Virus record (IMG/VR): IMGVR_UViG_3300047548_000468
Location: 1 to 47,295 of that record
Strand: one strand, 5' to 3'
DNA length: 47,295 nucleotides
From: a virus
Both the position numbers and the translations under genes were made by a program. Position 1 is the stretch's first letter. Each line of letters starts with the position of its first letter. Of the stretch, positions 29,066 to 37,309 are shown piece after piece. The notes beneath the pieces are model-generated. The model was given only the letters and a program-made list of their open reading frames with translations. It searched no databases and was not told the DNA's origin.

Positions 29066-29845
29066 ATGGCTAAAGCACAATTCCCTATTGATGGGAAACC
29101 AGGAAAGGCGTGGAAGGTCACGTCTAGAATGGGGTGGCGTATGCACCCTGTTCACAAAGAGAAGCGTCACCACAACGGAACCGATATTTGGGCAAAGGCA
29201 GAGCCTTGCTGGATCGAAGCTCCATACGACGGAAAGGTTATCAACGTTGGCAACAACCCCAACGGATTCGGTAATTCAGTAACACTTCTACACAACATTG
29301 ACGGAAAGCACTACGTCACACTATACGCACATATGGCAAATGGATCTGTTAAGGTTAAGAAGGGGCAAAAGGTTGAAGCTGGAACACCTTTAGGAAAAAT
29401 GGGTTCTACAGGTATCTCAACTGGTAAGCACCTACACTGGGAGCTCCAGAAGGGTAAGAAGTGGGTCTGGAACACTAATGGTAAGAACTTTGTCGAGCCA
29501 GTAGCATTCTTTGACGCACTCATTAAAAAAGAAGCAATTGAAGCAACTGCTGCAGATGTTACACCACCAGATGCTCCAGTAGCACCTGCACCCACTCACG
29601 ACGATAAGGGAGCGGCAGAGCTTGCAAAGGCTGAAAAGCCAGCTCCTGCAGCAAAGCCAGCATTCAAAGTTCTTAAAGTAGGCTCTAAGGGTGCTGCTGT
29701 TAAGAAGGTTCAAGCTGCTGTTGGTGCAACTGCAGATGGCGTATTTGGACCTAAGACTAAGGCTGCAGTCGCTGCATTCCAAACAAAGAAAGGTCTCAAG
29801 GCAACAGGTATTGTTGACGAAGCAACCTGGAATGCACTTGGATAA
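29066..29845 (+). CDS. Endolysin: M23 endopeptidase with peptidoglycan-binding domain
   Basis: 259 residues. The N-terminal LytM/M23 zinc peptidase has HHNGTD (about 35-40) and HLHWEL (about 122-127) as metal motifs. An Ala/Pro linker (about 155-195) leads to a C-terminal PG_binding_1 domain (VGSKGAAVKKVQ, DGVFGPKTKAAVAAFQ). It cleaves peptide cross-links in the cell wall, most likely for lysis; a tail-lysin role is less likely given the nearby holin candidates. No signal peptide. AAGGAGG at 29051-29057 is close to the predicted mRNA 5' end. Confidence 0.93.
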   Translation: MAKAQFPIDGKPGKAWKVTSRMGWRMHPVHKEKRHHNGTDIWAKAEPCWIEAPYDGKVINVGNNPNGFGNSVTLLHNIDGKHYVTLYAHMANGSVKVKKGQKVEAGTPLGKMGSTGISTGKHLHWELQKGKKWVWNTNGKNFVEPVAFFDALIKKEAIEATAADVTPPDAPVAPAPTHDDKGAAELAKAEKPAPAAKPAFKVLKVGSKGAAVKKVQAAVGATADGVFGPKTKAAVAAFQTKKGLKATGIVDEATWNALG

Positions 29846-29866
29846 ATAGCTACTTTGTAGTATAAT
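29838..29866 (+). promoter_or_regulatory. Promoter before the 29915 gene
   Basis: TTGGAT, 17 bp, TATAAT (29861-29866) overlapping the end of the endolysin gene. Predicted +1 is 29873, the first base of the hairpin below. Confidence 0.6.
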
Positions 29867-29872
29867 AGTAGT

Positions 29873-29900
29873 CCCCCTAGAATTTTTCTGGGGGGATTTA
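29873..29900 (+). terminator. Strong hairpin: 5'-terminal stem and possible endolysin terminator
   Basis: CCCCCTAGAA (29873-29882) pairs with TTCTGGGGGG (29886-29895) through a TTT loop, with one GU pair. The following bases (ATTTACTTT) are a poor T-run. It may end endolysin transcription and also cap the downstream transcript. Confidence 0.65.
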
Positions 29901-29914
29901 CTTTAAGGATTAAT

Positions 29915-30091
29915 ATGGCATACTATGAATACAAGTGTCAGGAATGTGAGACACTAAAGACAGTTAGTCGTGGGATGACAGAAGATGACCCTGGATATTC
30001 GTGTGAGACTTGCAATTCTGAGCTAATTAGGGTATACTCTAATATAGGAGTTAGTTTTAAAGGCTCTGGTTTTTATTCCACCGATAAGTAG
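29915..30091 (+). CDS. FmdB-like zinc ribbon protein
   Basis: 58 residues. The N-terminus YYEYKCQECE and the second pair CETCNSELIRVYSNIG form a zinc ribbon (C8, C11, C30, C33). The C-terminus SFKGSGFYSTD is typical of FmdB-family small regulators. In phages their role is unknown; DNA or ribosome contact is possible. AAGGAT at 29905-29910 is the ribosome site. It is the first gene behind a promoter with a 5'-terminal hairpin. Confidence 0.8.
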   Translation: MAYYEYKCQECETLKTVSRGMTEDDPGYSCETCNSELIRVYSNIGVSFKGSGFYSTDK

Positions 30092-30100
30092 GAGGTCGCA

Positions 30101-30337
30101 ATGACTGAGACTGAAGTAAAAGAGTTTATTCTTTCCGCCCTTGATCGATGTGATGCCTGTGGCTCACAAGCATATGTAAAGGCTACAGGAGTAACAGGAG
30201 ATCTTCTGTTTTGTGCTCACCACTTTGGAAAAATTGAAAATGATCCAGCAGCATCTGTAAAAATGCTGGAGTTCGCATTTGATCTTATTGATGAACGTGA
30301 AAAACTTATTGAAAACCGACTGAAGGGTGACGACTAA
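30101..30337 (+). CDS. DUF7455-like zinc-binding protein
   Basis: 78 residues. RCDACGSQAYVKA and LLFCAHHFGK give a C-x2-C...C-x2-H zinc site (about C17, C20, C38, H41). I recall this pattern from the DUF7455 family of actinobacterial and actinophage proteins, whose function is unknown. A long charged helix forms the C-terminus. GTAGGAGG lies just upstream and the stop overlaps the next ATG. Confidence 0.7.
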   Translation: MTETEVKEFILSALDRCDACGSQAYVKATGVTGDLLFCAHHFGKIENDPAASVKMLEFAFDLIDEREKLIENRLKGDD

Positions 30338-30657
30338 TGAATCACAGCAAGATTGATGAGCTTATCTTAAATGGAAGTCTTGAGGTCAGCGGTATTACAG
30401 ATGATGGCAACTTTACTTTTGTTTTTACCGACAAGCTAAAAGAAAATGATCCAGAAACTTACGCAGCAGTCGTAACACACTTTTATTCACTAATTGCAAA
30501 GTTTTGGGAACTAGGCTTTATTGAGTTTGATATGTCCGATGCTAATCCATTGGTAACACTTACTGAAAAAGCATTTGATAAGACTGAAATTGATAAGCTT
30601 TCTGAAATTGAAAGAATTAATCTTGGTTTAGTAATTCAATCATTCACTCAACAGTAA
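30337..30657 (+). CDS. Hypothetical acidic protein
   Basis: 106 residues. No family recognised. The N-terminal third (IDELILNGSLEVSGITDDGNFTFVFTDKL) and helical remainder resemble many small phage proteins that read as beta-hairpin plus helices. Coupled to the DUF7455-like gene by a TAATG junction. Confidence 0.55.
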   Translation: MNHSKIDELILNGSLEVSGITDDGNFTFVFTDKLKENDPETYAAVVTHFYSLIAKFWELGFIEFDMSDANPLVTLTEKAFDKTEIDKLSEIERINLGLVIQSFTQQ

Positions 30658-30659
30658 TA

Positions 30660-30665
30660 TATAAT
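30660..30665 (+). promoter_or_regulatory. -10 box of near-leaderless gene 30675
   Basis: TATAAT; the predicted +1 is three bases before ATG 30675. No clear -35. Confidence 0.4.
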
Positions 30666-30674
30666 AGGTGTAGT

Positions 30675-31103
30675 ATGGAATACTTACTTGGCTCTGTTGT
30701 TACAGCACTAACTATTTTAGTTATGAATCGCTGGGTTGAGTCACGACACTCAAATAAAAACAATTTAAAAATTGATATAAGGCAAAGCAAGAATTTTAAA
30801 AATTTTATGAAGATTCTTATGCCAGAGCCATCATTTAGCAAAGCTGATTCCCAGTCACTAAAGCACTTTGACAGCAAGCATCTAAGAATTTTAGTTCTTG
30901 AAAATAATGCCTACTGGATTGCAAATAATATTTTTTATACAGCAGACATTGTAAACGGAGACATTGACAAAGACAATGCACGACAAGTTGACACAATGAC
31001 TATGGATAAGGTACAATTGAAAAAGATGATGTTTATAATCGAAAAACTAACAGAAGGGTTAGACAATGATAGTAGGAATTCAGGGGACAAAGGCATTCAG
31101 TGA
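30675..31103 (+). CDS. Membrane-anchored hypothetical protein
   Basis: 142 residues with an N-terminal transmembrane segment (YLLGSVVTALTILVM) followed by a basic, polar region that would face the cytoplasm. TATAAT at 30660-30665 places transcription start about 3 nt before the ATG, so the mRNA is almost leaderless. The 3' end overlaps the next gene by 38 bases. Function unknown. Confidence 0.55.
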   Translation: MEYLLGSVVTALTILVMNRWVESRHSNKNNLKIDIRQSKNFKNFMKILMPEPSFSKADSQSLKHFDSKHLRILVLENNAYWIANNIFYTADIVNGDIDKDNARQVDTMTMDKVQLKKMMFIIEKLTEGLDNDSRNSGDKGIQ

Positions 31104-31419
31104 TTACAATGTCTTCCTCAGAGCTATGCGTGTCATTCTTTCAGATTTTCAGCAGGGTGAGGATAACGAGTTCGTAATCTATTCTGCTGGTCCTGCAAAT
31201 GTAAATTCTTTTGCAATGGGATTTATTAACATTACAGAAAATAGTCTTAAGTCTCTTGGAATTAAGACTCGTGTAATTAAACTTCCACCAAAAGCACTAA
31301 AGGAAAAGATGCACGATATTAGTTACTTTGCATTCTTTAGTGAGCCAAAAGAAAATGTGTCCGATCTTGTGCGAGAAGCAGAAGATAAGGATGTAGAGGT
31401 TGGGATCTTCAGATACTAA
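31066..31419 (+). CDS. Rossmann-like hypothetical protein
   Basis: 117 residues. The N-terminus (MIVGIQGTKAFSDYNVFLRAM) resembles nucleotide-binding starts of SLOG/DUF2493-type proteins, in which a short strand is followed by a G-rich loop and a helix. The match is weak. AGAAGGGT upstream serves as ribosome site. It shares a TAATG junction with the deaminase gene, so nucleotide sensing or metabolism is possible. Confidence 0.5.
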   Translation: MIVGIQGTKAFSDYNVFLRAMRVILSDFQQGEDNEFVIYSAGPANVNSFAMGFINITENSLKSLGIKTRVIKLPPKALKEKMHDISYFAFFSEPKENVSDLVREAEDKDVEVGIFRY

Positions 31420-31799
31420 TGGAGAGCGACCTGAGCAAGAGAGAAAAGGCTTACCTCTCAGTTGCACGATACTTTGCCAGCAAGTCTAAGGCACGTAGAA
31501 TGCACGGAGCGGTAGTAGTAAAATCTGGACGAGTAATCGGTACAGGTTATAATAAGGATCGCAATAATCCTTATTATGTATCACCTGAGCACATCAAGAC
31601 ACACTGTTCTGTTCACGCAGAGGTAGATGCAATCAGGGATGCAAACTGGAATGTTAAGGGTGCTGTCCTGTATGTGGCTAGAGTAAATAGCCAGGGTATG
31701 GACAGAGACAGCAAACCTTGCATTCGTTGCCAATCAGTAATTGATGCGGCAGAAATCAAAAAGGTAATATATACAATAGGAGAAGGTAATGAAGATTAA
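31419..31799 (+). CDS. Cytidine/deoxycytidylate deaminase
   Basis: 126 residues with the zinc-dependent deaminase signature H66-A-E68 (SVHAEVDAI) and P100-C101-x2-C104 (KPCIRCQ). In phages such enzymes usually convert dCMP to dUMP, the substrate of ThyX, which is encoded at 39091-39780. Size and motif spacing fit the dCMP/riboflavin-type deaminase family. It overlaps the following gene by 11 bases. Confidence 0.85.
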   Translation: MESDLSKREKAYLSVARYFASKSKARRMHGAVVVKSGRVIGTGYNKDRNNPYYVSPEHIKTHCSVHAEVDAIRDANWNVKGAVLYVARVNSQGMDRDSKPCIRCQSVIDAAEIKKVIYTIGEGNED

Positions 31800-32010
31800 C
31801 TCTCTTGAAGTAATGGAGACCATTGTAGAAAACAATAAGTCTCTAGAGTGGAATGGTTGGGACGTTGTAGAAATTCAAAAGTCACCAACTGGATGGATGA
31901 AGCCAAATGGTATGTTCCGTAATGGAGAATGGTTTATCCAGAAACACTTCAATCTTAATAGCAACGGTTGGGACATTCCTAACAAGTTTGTGAGGAATGA
32001 TGCAAAGTGA
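31789..32010 (+). CDS. Hypothetical small protein, Trp-rich
   Basis: 73 residues with six Trp and repeated NG turns (WNGWDVV, NGWDIP). No family recognised. ATAGGAGAAGG gives a good ribosome site. Lies between the deaminase and WhiB genes with overlaps on both sides. Confidence 0.55.
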   Translation: MKINSLEVMETIVENNKSLEWNGWDVVEIQKSPTGWMKPNGMFRNGEWFIQKHFNLNSNGWDIPNKFVRNDAK

Positions 32011-32287
32011 ACGATGGAAAGAGCAGGGTCGTTGCGTAGGCTATGATACTAATCTATTCTTTGATAAATATGAAGAAGACGAAGACCTACGAATAGCAAT
32101 CGACAATCTCTGTGCAGGATGCCCTGTTGCAAGACTATGCTTTGCCACTGGAGTCTCCAATAAAGAATGGGGAGTCTGGGGAGGTGTTTATCTAGAAAAT
32201 GGTAAGATCTCTAGAGAATTTAATAAGCATCGAACAAAAGCTGACTGGGCAGAGACCTGGAAAAATCTAACAACCGATAAGGAATAA
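31997..32287 (+). CDS. whiB: WhiB-family transcription factor
   Basis: 96 residues. The four Fe-S cluster cysteines are C13, C39, C42 and C48 (C-x25-C-x2-C-x5-C), followed by the GVWGG turn (59-63) and a basic C-terminus. WhiB proteins are restricted to Actinobacteria and their phages. They bind the primary sigma factor and can be dominant inhibitors of host Wbl proteins. This is the strongest single pointer to the host phylum. The start could be ATG 32000. Confidence 0.92.
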   Translation: MMQSERWKEQGRCVGYDTNLFFDKYEEDEDLRIAIDNLCAGCPVARLCFATGVSNKEWGVWGGVYLENGKISREFNKHRTKADWAETWKNLTTDKE

Positions 32288-32288
32288 A

Positions 32289-32534
32289 ATGTATACAGAT
32301 GAAATGAAACGTGCTGTACATTCTATTACTGCACCCAAAGGATTTGGCTTAGATATTATTGAGCATAATACTGAGGGAATTACGTGGATCGAACTCGTAG
32401 CAGATGAAATAAAGTTTATGAAGCTACTTGACAACGACAAGCGTAGTGCGGTAGAATATATGGTAAGAGTAAAACAAGCACTTGAAGACAACGGTGCAAT
32501 CGTACAACTAACACGAAGGGCTGTCCCACAGTAA
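32289..32534 (+). CDS. Hypothetical small protein
   Basis: 81 residues, alpha-rich, with DNDKRSAVEYMVRVKQALEDNG as the clearest helical stretch. No recognised family. Joined to the next gene by TAATG. Confidence 0.5.
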   Translation: MYTDEMKRAVHSITAPKGFGLDIIEHNTEGITWIELVADEIKFMKLLDNDKRSAVEYMVRVKQALEDNGAIVQLTRRAVPQ

Positions 32535-33013
32535 TGCAAACATTTCTTCCATATGCCGACTTTCAGAAGTCTGCAGAAGCACTTGATAACAAGCGTCTCA
32601 ACAAGCAGATTCTAGAGGGCTATCAGATCCTCAAGGTTCTTGGTAATCCAGATCCTCGTGCTGGTTGGCGTAATCATCCTGCAGTCAAGATGTGGCGTGG
32701 ACACGAGTTTTCATTGTTTGGATATGTAATGACGATGGTTGAAGAAGCCAAGACTCGTGGCATTAAGACTGATAAGAACGAAGAGAACTTGTGGAATCTT
32801 CACGCAGACCGATTCCCTGAATGGGGAGTTGGTGCTCCAGAATGGTGGGGGGACGATGCAAAGATGGCTCGCATTGTTACTACACACAAGGCTAATCTGT
32901 ATAAGAAAGATCCATCCTACTACTTTGAGTTTATCGATGCGGTAGATGATGAAGACAACAAGCCTTGTTGCGATACTTGTAACTACTACTGGGTAACTCA
33001 TAAGGTGGCATAG
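32534..33013 (+). CDS. Pyrimidine-dimer-glycosylase-like protein
   Basis: 159 residues. MQTFLPYADFQKSAEALDNK, LNKQILEGYQIL and GWRNHPAVKMWRGHE agree with actinobacterial proteins annotated as pyrimidine dimer DNA glycosylase (MSMEG_6728-like), distantly related to T4 endonuclease V. It may repair UV damage. The C-terminus adds a C-x-x-C-like cluster (CCDTC). The catalytic assignment is from family resemblance only. Confidence 0.7.
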   Translation: MQTFLPYADFQKSAEALDNKRLNKQILEGYQILKVLGNPDPRAGWRNHPAVKMWRGHEFSLFGYVMTMVEEAKTRGIKTDKNEENLWNLHADRFPEWGVGAPEWWGDDAKMARIVTTHKANLYKKDPSYYFEFIDAVDDEDNKPCCDTCNYYWVTHKVA

Positions 33014-33432
33014 TGGAAGTTATCTTAATTGCAATACTAAGTTTTCTAGTTATAGCATTATCTTTTATTTTTGTTAAAGTACGCTTGGATACTATCAAGC
33101 TTGCTAAAAACAATCTAGAGCTTAACTTTGAAAATACAATGATGCTTGAAAAGCTAGTTGAGCAACAAGATGTTATTAATGAAATATCGTTCAAAAAGAA
33201 TGATGATTTTGTTGCATTCTTGTCAGAATCTCGTGACTGGGCATTTTCATATATTGAAGATGTTCAAACAAGCATTGCTAAGTTTGTCGAAAAGGTTGGT
33301 CCAGTACTAGCTTACTACGACAAGTTCGGAAGAATCAATGAAAACCCATCAATGAATACAATCTTTGATGCGTATACAGATCTCATTAAGGTTCTTCCAG
33401 AAAACACAACACAAGGAGAAAATAATGAGTAA
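33013..33432 (+). CDS. Membrane-anchored coiled-coil protein
   Basis: 139 residues starting at GTG 33013, which shares its first base with the previous stop. It has an N-terminal transmembrane helix (VILIAILSFLVIALSFIFV) and then a coiled coil (about 30-65). The layout fits a spanin-like or membrane-regulator protein. It directly precedes the small membrane protein gene, so a lysis role is possible, but no family is recognised. Confidence 0.5.
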   Translation: MEVILIAILSFLVIALSFIFVKVRLDTIKLAKNNLELNFENTMMLEKLVEQQDVINEISFKKNDDFVAFLSESRDWAFSYIEDVQTSIAKFVEKVGPVLAYYDKFGRINENPSMNTIFDAYTDLIKVLPENTTQGENNE

Positions 33433-33700
33433 CACACTAAAGGCACTACTTGCCTCATATGGTCGTAGCGTCCTCGCAGGTGCTGCAACACTCTACCTCG
33501 CAGGAGTAACTGATCCTATGGACCTTCTCTGGTCTCTAGTCGCTGCTTTTGCACCAGTAGCAATTCGCTACATCAATCCAAATGACCCTGCTTTTGGTCG
33601 TCTTCCATCAGCAGACAAGGTTGATGCTGCAGCTCGCAAGGCAACGCCCAAGAAGGCTCCTGTCAAGACAGCAGCAAGAAAGACTACTACAAAGAAGTAG
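33425..33700 (+). CDS. Membrane protein with Lys-rich tail, holin candidate
   Basis: 91 residues. Two hydrophobic stretches (VLAGAATLYLAG and LLWSLVAAFAPVAIRYI) are followed by PNDPAFGR and a strongly basic tail (KKAPVKTAARKTTTKK). Phage membrane proteins with a NPNDPAFG turn are often listed as holin or holin-like. The start at ATG 33425 follows AAGGAGAAA; an upstream in-frame start at 33365 lies inside the previous gene. A terminator follows the stop. Confidence 0.6.
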   Translation: MSNTLKALLASYGRSVLAGAATLYLAGVTDPMDLLWSLVAAFAPVAIRYINPNDPAFGRLPSADKVDAAARKATPKKAPVKTAARKTTTKK

Positions 33701-33713
33701 TCAATAGTGAAAG

Positions 33714-33738
33714 GGCTAGTCTTCGGACTAGCCTTTTT
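33714..33738. terminator. Terminator between convergent operons
   Basis: GGCTAGTC (33714-33721), TTCG loop, GACTAGCC (33726-33733), then TTTTT. It ends the forward run and overlaps the 3' end of the reverse glycosyltransferase gene. Confidence 0.9.
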
Positions 33739-34765
33739 CTATGCCTAAAAGTTTTTGATACTTTGGCAATAGACGCTCTGGAGAAAAATGCTTATGTCCA
33801 ATTTCATAGGCTTTCTTTTTTTCTTCGTCAATGTTTTCGTTTTCAAAAAAATTATCAATCATACGTGCCATTGCTTTTGGATTAGCACTATAAGATGGAA
33901 TAGATGTTTTAGTTCTAATCATACCTATGTCTTCGGATACGCAAAGCCATTCTTTTGGAAGAATAAAATTGTTTGGTGAGATATCTGTCATAAAGACTGG
34001 TATGCCACTAAGAAGTGCTTCATTCATTGGCAAACACAAGCCAGCATATCTGCGAGGTAAAATCATAGCGTCATACCCAGCATACATATCTCCACGCTCG
34101 TCAATGTCACCATATTCTATTTTTACCCTAGAATCTCTACATTTTATGTCATACTCGGTCTGAACACGAATTACAAGTTCATAGTCAGCCCTAGAAAACT
34201 TGAGCATTTCAAGAACGCTCTTGGTTCCATTTCTATCTGCTTTTGCTGGCTTACCTGCAATATGAAGAAGTCTGTTGTGACGCTGAGAGTTTATTTCTTT
34301 TGCGTTAGCAAATGTTGCTGGATCAGTTGGTGGTGGCAAGTACTCAACTTTATTTGGATATCTTTTTTGCATAATGTCAAGATTCCACACACTTGGTGCA
34401 ATTAGTTTATCTGAAACTGGATATGTTGGATTCCCAAATCCACCGAATAGTTCAAAGTTGTACTGTAAATAACTCTTTACCCCATTAGTTCTTCTTGCAA
34501 GCTTTGGAGTATTGTCATTATAAAAAGTTTCACAACTAAAAACTGCATCGACTTGCATCAAAAATTCTGCCATCTGTCTGTCCGTTGGCATACCTTTCAC
34601 ATAGACCGCATTAAACCCTGCATATCTTTCTGGGTACTGTTTGAATTGATTGTGAGCAGAAAAATCAATAACCATTACTGCGTGTGGCTTTAACATTTGT
34701 GCAAGCTCATACGTTTGATTTCCAAGACCAGAGTTGTCTGCTCTTACAATTAATCCAAGTTTCAT
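33728..34765 (-). CDS. GT-B glycosyltransferase
   Basis: 345 residues. The C-terminal half shows the GT4-type acceptor/donor pattern: RLLHIAGKPAKADRNGTKSV, YDAMILPRRYAGLCLPMNEALLSGIPV and a final SPERLLPKY helix. It would transfer a nucleotide-activated sugar. ATG 34765 overlaps the previous stop (ATGA) and is preferred to the start five codons upstream. It ends the four-gene reverse cassette, partly inside the terminator hairpin at 33714-33738. Confidence 0.8.
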   Translation of the reverse strand: MKLGLIVRADNSGLGNQTYELAQMLKPHAVMVIDFSAHNQFKQYPERYAGFNAVYVKGMPTDRQMAEFLMQVDAVFSCETFYNDNTPKLARRTNGVKSYLQYNFELFGGFGNPTYPVSDKLIAPSVWNLDIMQKRYPNKVEYLPPPTDPATFANAKEINSQRHNRLLHIAGKPAKADRNGTKSVLEMLKFSRADYELVIRVQTEYDIKCRDSRVKIEYGDIDERGDMYAGYDAMILPRRYAGLCLPMNEALLSGIPVFMTDISPNNFILPKEWLCVSEDIGMIRTKTSIPSYSANPKAMARMIDNFFENENIDEEKKKAYEIGHKHFSPERLLPKYQKLLGIEKG

Positions 34766-35499
34766 TCTGTATATCCCCAATCCAGATCATCAGATGTAAA
34801 CTTTCTTGTACCAGCTCTTCCGTCAAGATGATAAGATCGCTTGATATTGTTTCCGTTGTCTGGATAGTATATCCAAAGCTTACTACGATCCCAAGCCCTG
34901 TCTTGCACATATCCGTGAAATGTATCTTCAATAAATGTTTTTTCTGGAACATTGTTAAGAACAGTTCTTCTATAATATGGCACAGTGCTAAGGTGAGGAC
35001 GCTGACTCCACTGCAAAGTCTTCATAAATCCATCTTCTACGCCTAGCATAAGATGTTGGTGTGGCTCTGGAATTACAGATTCAAAGTGAAATCTAATTGT
35101 ATTTGCTTTTCCAGAATCAAGCATATCCAAACAAGACTGCCAATCAATCGATAGATCTGGAGTCAATGGTGTATCTGACTCAACATATAATAGTGCTGGT
35201 GTACGAATAAGATTAATTGTTTGTCGCATCATATCCGTTTGATGCAAATGTTCATCAAAAATTACTGGCAAAACATTATGCCATTCGTGTAAACATTTCC
35301 ACAATAGTCTATTTTTGTATTCATCGTATTTTTCTTTCCAGTCTAACCTTTCATTACGCAACCCATCAACTTGAATTATTATTTCATTATCTGGCAAATG
35401 CACACGGATAGTGCTAATTGTTTCTTCGATAATGTCGGTACTTGGGTGGCTAGGAATAACTGATGTTGGAATTACAACAGTAATATCATTAATGTTCAT
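34762..35499 (-). CDS. GT-A (family 2-like) glycosyltransferase
   Basis: 245 residues. It starts with ITVVIPTSVIPSHPSTDII, typical of GT2 enzymes. Then come EIIIQVDG and YVESDTPLTPD, which holds a D-x-D-like metal site, and HGYVQDRAW near the end. It likely adds a sugar to a protein or to cell-envelope or DNA-linked groups. It overlaps both neighbours, so the four reverse genes are one transcript. Confidence 0.75.
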   Translation of the reverse strand: MNINDITVVIPTSVIPSHPSTDIIEETISTIRVHLPDNEIIIQVDGLRNERLDWKEKYDEYKNRLLWKCLHEWHNVLPVIFDEHLHQTDMMRQTINLIRTPALLYVESDTPLTPDLSIDWQSCLDMLDSGKANTIRFHFESVIPEPHQHLMLGVEDGFMKTLQWSQRPHLSTVPYYRRTVLNNVPEKTFIEDTFHGYVQDRAWDRSKLWIYYPDNGNNIKRSYHLDGRAGTRKFTSDDLDWGYTE

Positions 35500-36337
35500 T
35501 TATCTGCTCCATTATTTTATTTGCAAAATCTCTCTTATATTTAATCCACCAACAAACAGCTCTGTGTAAATTTGCTGGGTAGTCATTATTAAGACTGTCA
35601 ACTATTGATTGTAATTTATTCCAGTCGTCAGTCTGTACCACAGGCATAGTTTCAAATAGCAGTTCCCAGAAACCATAGTTCTCTCCAATACTACTAACAG
35701 AGTCTGCTATTGGCAAACACAACATTTCTAGTGCCTCATAAAATCTAAAAGAGTCTATCGTAGCGGCTCCAGCAGGTGATGGGGCATATTTTGCAAGAAA
35801 TAGTTTTTGATAATACTCTTTAGGATCATCACCTTTTGCAAATCCTTTAGTAAGGTTATACTTGGCATCTTTAATATTTACAATAGACTCTGCTAGTTGA
35901 GTCCTACGTTGATGCGTAATCTGTCCAGCAAAATAAACATCGTACTTTTTAGTTGAATATTCTGGCTTAAGATCGTGAATGTGTATTGGAGCACCAGTTG
36001 GAAGCTTGTGGTATTGGCTATGTCTTGGATATGGGTACTGAATCCATATAGTTATGTTGTTGTGTAATATATTGTCAACCCTAAGTCTCCCAACTTCGTC
36101 TGCAGTGACAAATAAAACAACACGATCAATTTTAGACAACTCTTTGGATAGTTTGTCTTCTTGTCCAGACCACTCTGCTCCAGGCACAACAACAAACGCA
36201 CGTTCATCTTTTGGTAAAGATCTAGACTGAACAACTTCTATTTTCTTTTTATTAAATGCTTCAGATAAAAAGCCAAAGTCCCACTTGTCATTTGAGAATC
36301 CGTGATTACCTAAGCTTAAACAGTACGCTTTCATCAT
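35489..36337 (-). CDS. Exostosin-like glycosyltransferase
   Basis: 282 residues. YDVYFAGQITHQRRTQLA and SPAGAATIDSFRFYEALEMLCLPI match the conserved core of exostosin (GT47-type) domains: a strand, then a basic loop, then the S-R-F-x-E-A-L element. The remainder resembles a GT-B fold. ATGA overlap with the gene upstream. It belongs to the reverse glycosyltransferase cassette. Confidence 0.7.
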   Translation of the reverse strand: MMKAYCLSLGNHGFSNDKWDFGFLSEAFNKKKIEVVQSRSLPKDERAFVVVPGAEWSGQEDKLSKELSKIDRVVLFVTADEVGRLRVDNILHNNITIWIQYPYPRHSQYHKLPTGAPIHIHDLKPEYSTKKYDVYFAGQITHQRRTQLAESIVNIKDAKYNLTKGFAKGDDPKEYYQKLFLAKYAPSPAGAATIDSFRFYEALEMLCLPIADSVSSIGENYGFWELLFETMPVVQTDDWNKLQSIVDSLNNDYPANLHRAVCWWIKYKRDFANKIMEQINEH

Positions 36338-37284
36338 AATTTAAGTTCTTTCAGGATTGTATCCCACCTGTGGACATAAGTGTGTTCTGCTTTAGCACGT
36401 TCGTGTCCAGCTCTACGAATAGCTTCACGCTCTTCGTCGTGCTCAAGATAATAATCAATCTTATTTTTTAAATCTTTAAGGTCTCCGTGCTCATAAAAAA
36501 CAATCTCTTTTTTGTCTTCAAAGAAAGCATCGAGCCCAAGAATGTTGGGGTAGATTGTAAAGCCACCACGACCAGTAGACTCAAACAATCTATCTGAAGA
36601 ATAGTAGGGATAGCTAAAGTTAATGTTAAGTGTGTCACCAATTGCAATCTTGCTGCGAGCATAGATTCTATTTAAATTATCGCCTCGTATAGTACCTGTG
36701 TCTCCGTCTCCTCCAACGTGCAAGAATCTAGTTCCGTATGTCTCACGCAAAAAGTTTACTAATTGTGGACGGTATGGATACTCAGGGTGATAGCCCTTGC
36801 TGCCAACAAAAATAACATCATAATCAAATGTGCCGTCATAATCTGGATGAATATAACACTCCTGACCGTAGACTCCAGCAGGTAAAAAATGCCCTCTGAC
36901 CGCAGTGTTTTCATTAAACCAATCAGCCATAAGCTTGTCGGTTGCAAAGAAGTGACCAATATTTTTATAGAAAGGATCGTTCTCAAGATCGTCCTGTCTT
37001 CTTAGTCCAAACCAAAGATCAAGGTGGTAAGTCATTGTAGGAATGCCAGCATACTTTAGTTCTTTAAGAATATCAATGCGGTGAGATCCTTTAGTGATCC
37101 ATCCGTGAGTATGCACCCACACAAAAAGATCTGACTGAAGAGCAGCACCGAGAATTTTACCAGCATTCATTTCGCTTTCTTGCAAACGCACAACTCTATG
37201 CCCAAGCTGCTCTAGTGACTTTGCGTGATGATTCTCACTGCTAAATGGAACTCTAAAGTTTCCTAAAAATGTAATTGTTGCCAA
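36334..37284 (-). CDS. CgeB-like glycosyltransferase
   Basis: 316 residues. FLHVGGDGDTGT, IYARSKIAIGDTLNI and SDRLFESTGRGGFTIYPN are typical of CgeB / DUF3880-type glycosyltransferases with the Glyco_trans_1_2 region. It is the first gene of the reverse operon and starts at TTG 37284, after GAGGG. TGGTAAAAT at 37310-37318 (reverse) is the likely promoter. Confidence 0.75.
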   Translation of the reverse strand: MATITFLGNFRVPFSSENHHAKSLEQLGHRVVRLQESEMNAGKILGAALQSDLFVWVHTHGWITKGSHRIDILKELKYAGIPTMTYHLDLWFGLRRQDDLENDPFYKNIGHFFATDKLMADWFNENTAVRGHFLPAGVYGQECYIHPDYDGTFDYDVIFVGSKGYHPEYPYRPQLVNFLRETYGTRFLHVGGDGDTGTIRGDNLNRIYARSKIAIGDTLNINFSYPYYSSDRLFESTGRGGFTIYPNILGLDAFFEDKKEIVFYEHGDLKDLKNKIDYYLEHDEEREAIRRAGHERAKAEHTYVHRWDTILKELKL

Positions 37285-37309
37285 GTTACCCTCATTCTCT
37301 TATGTAATA

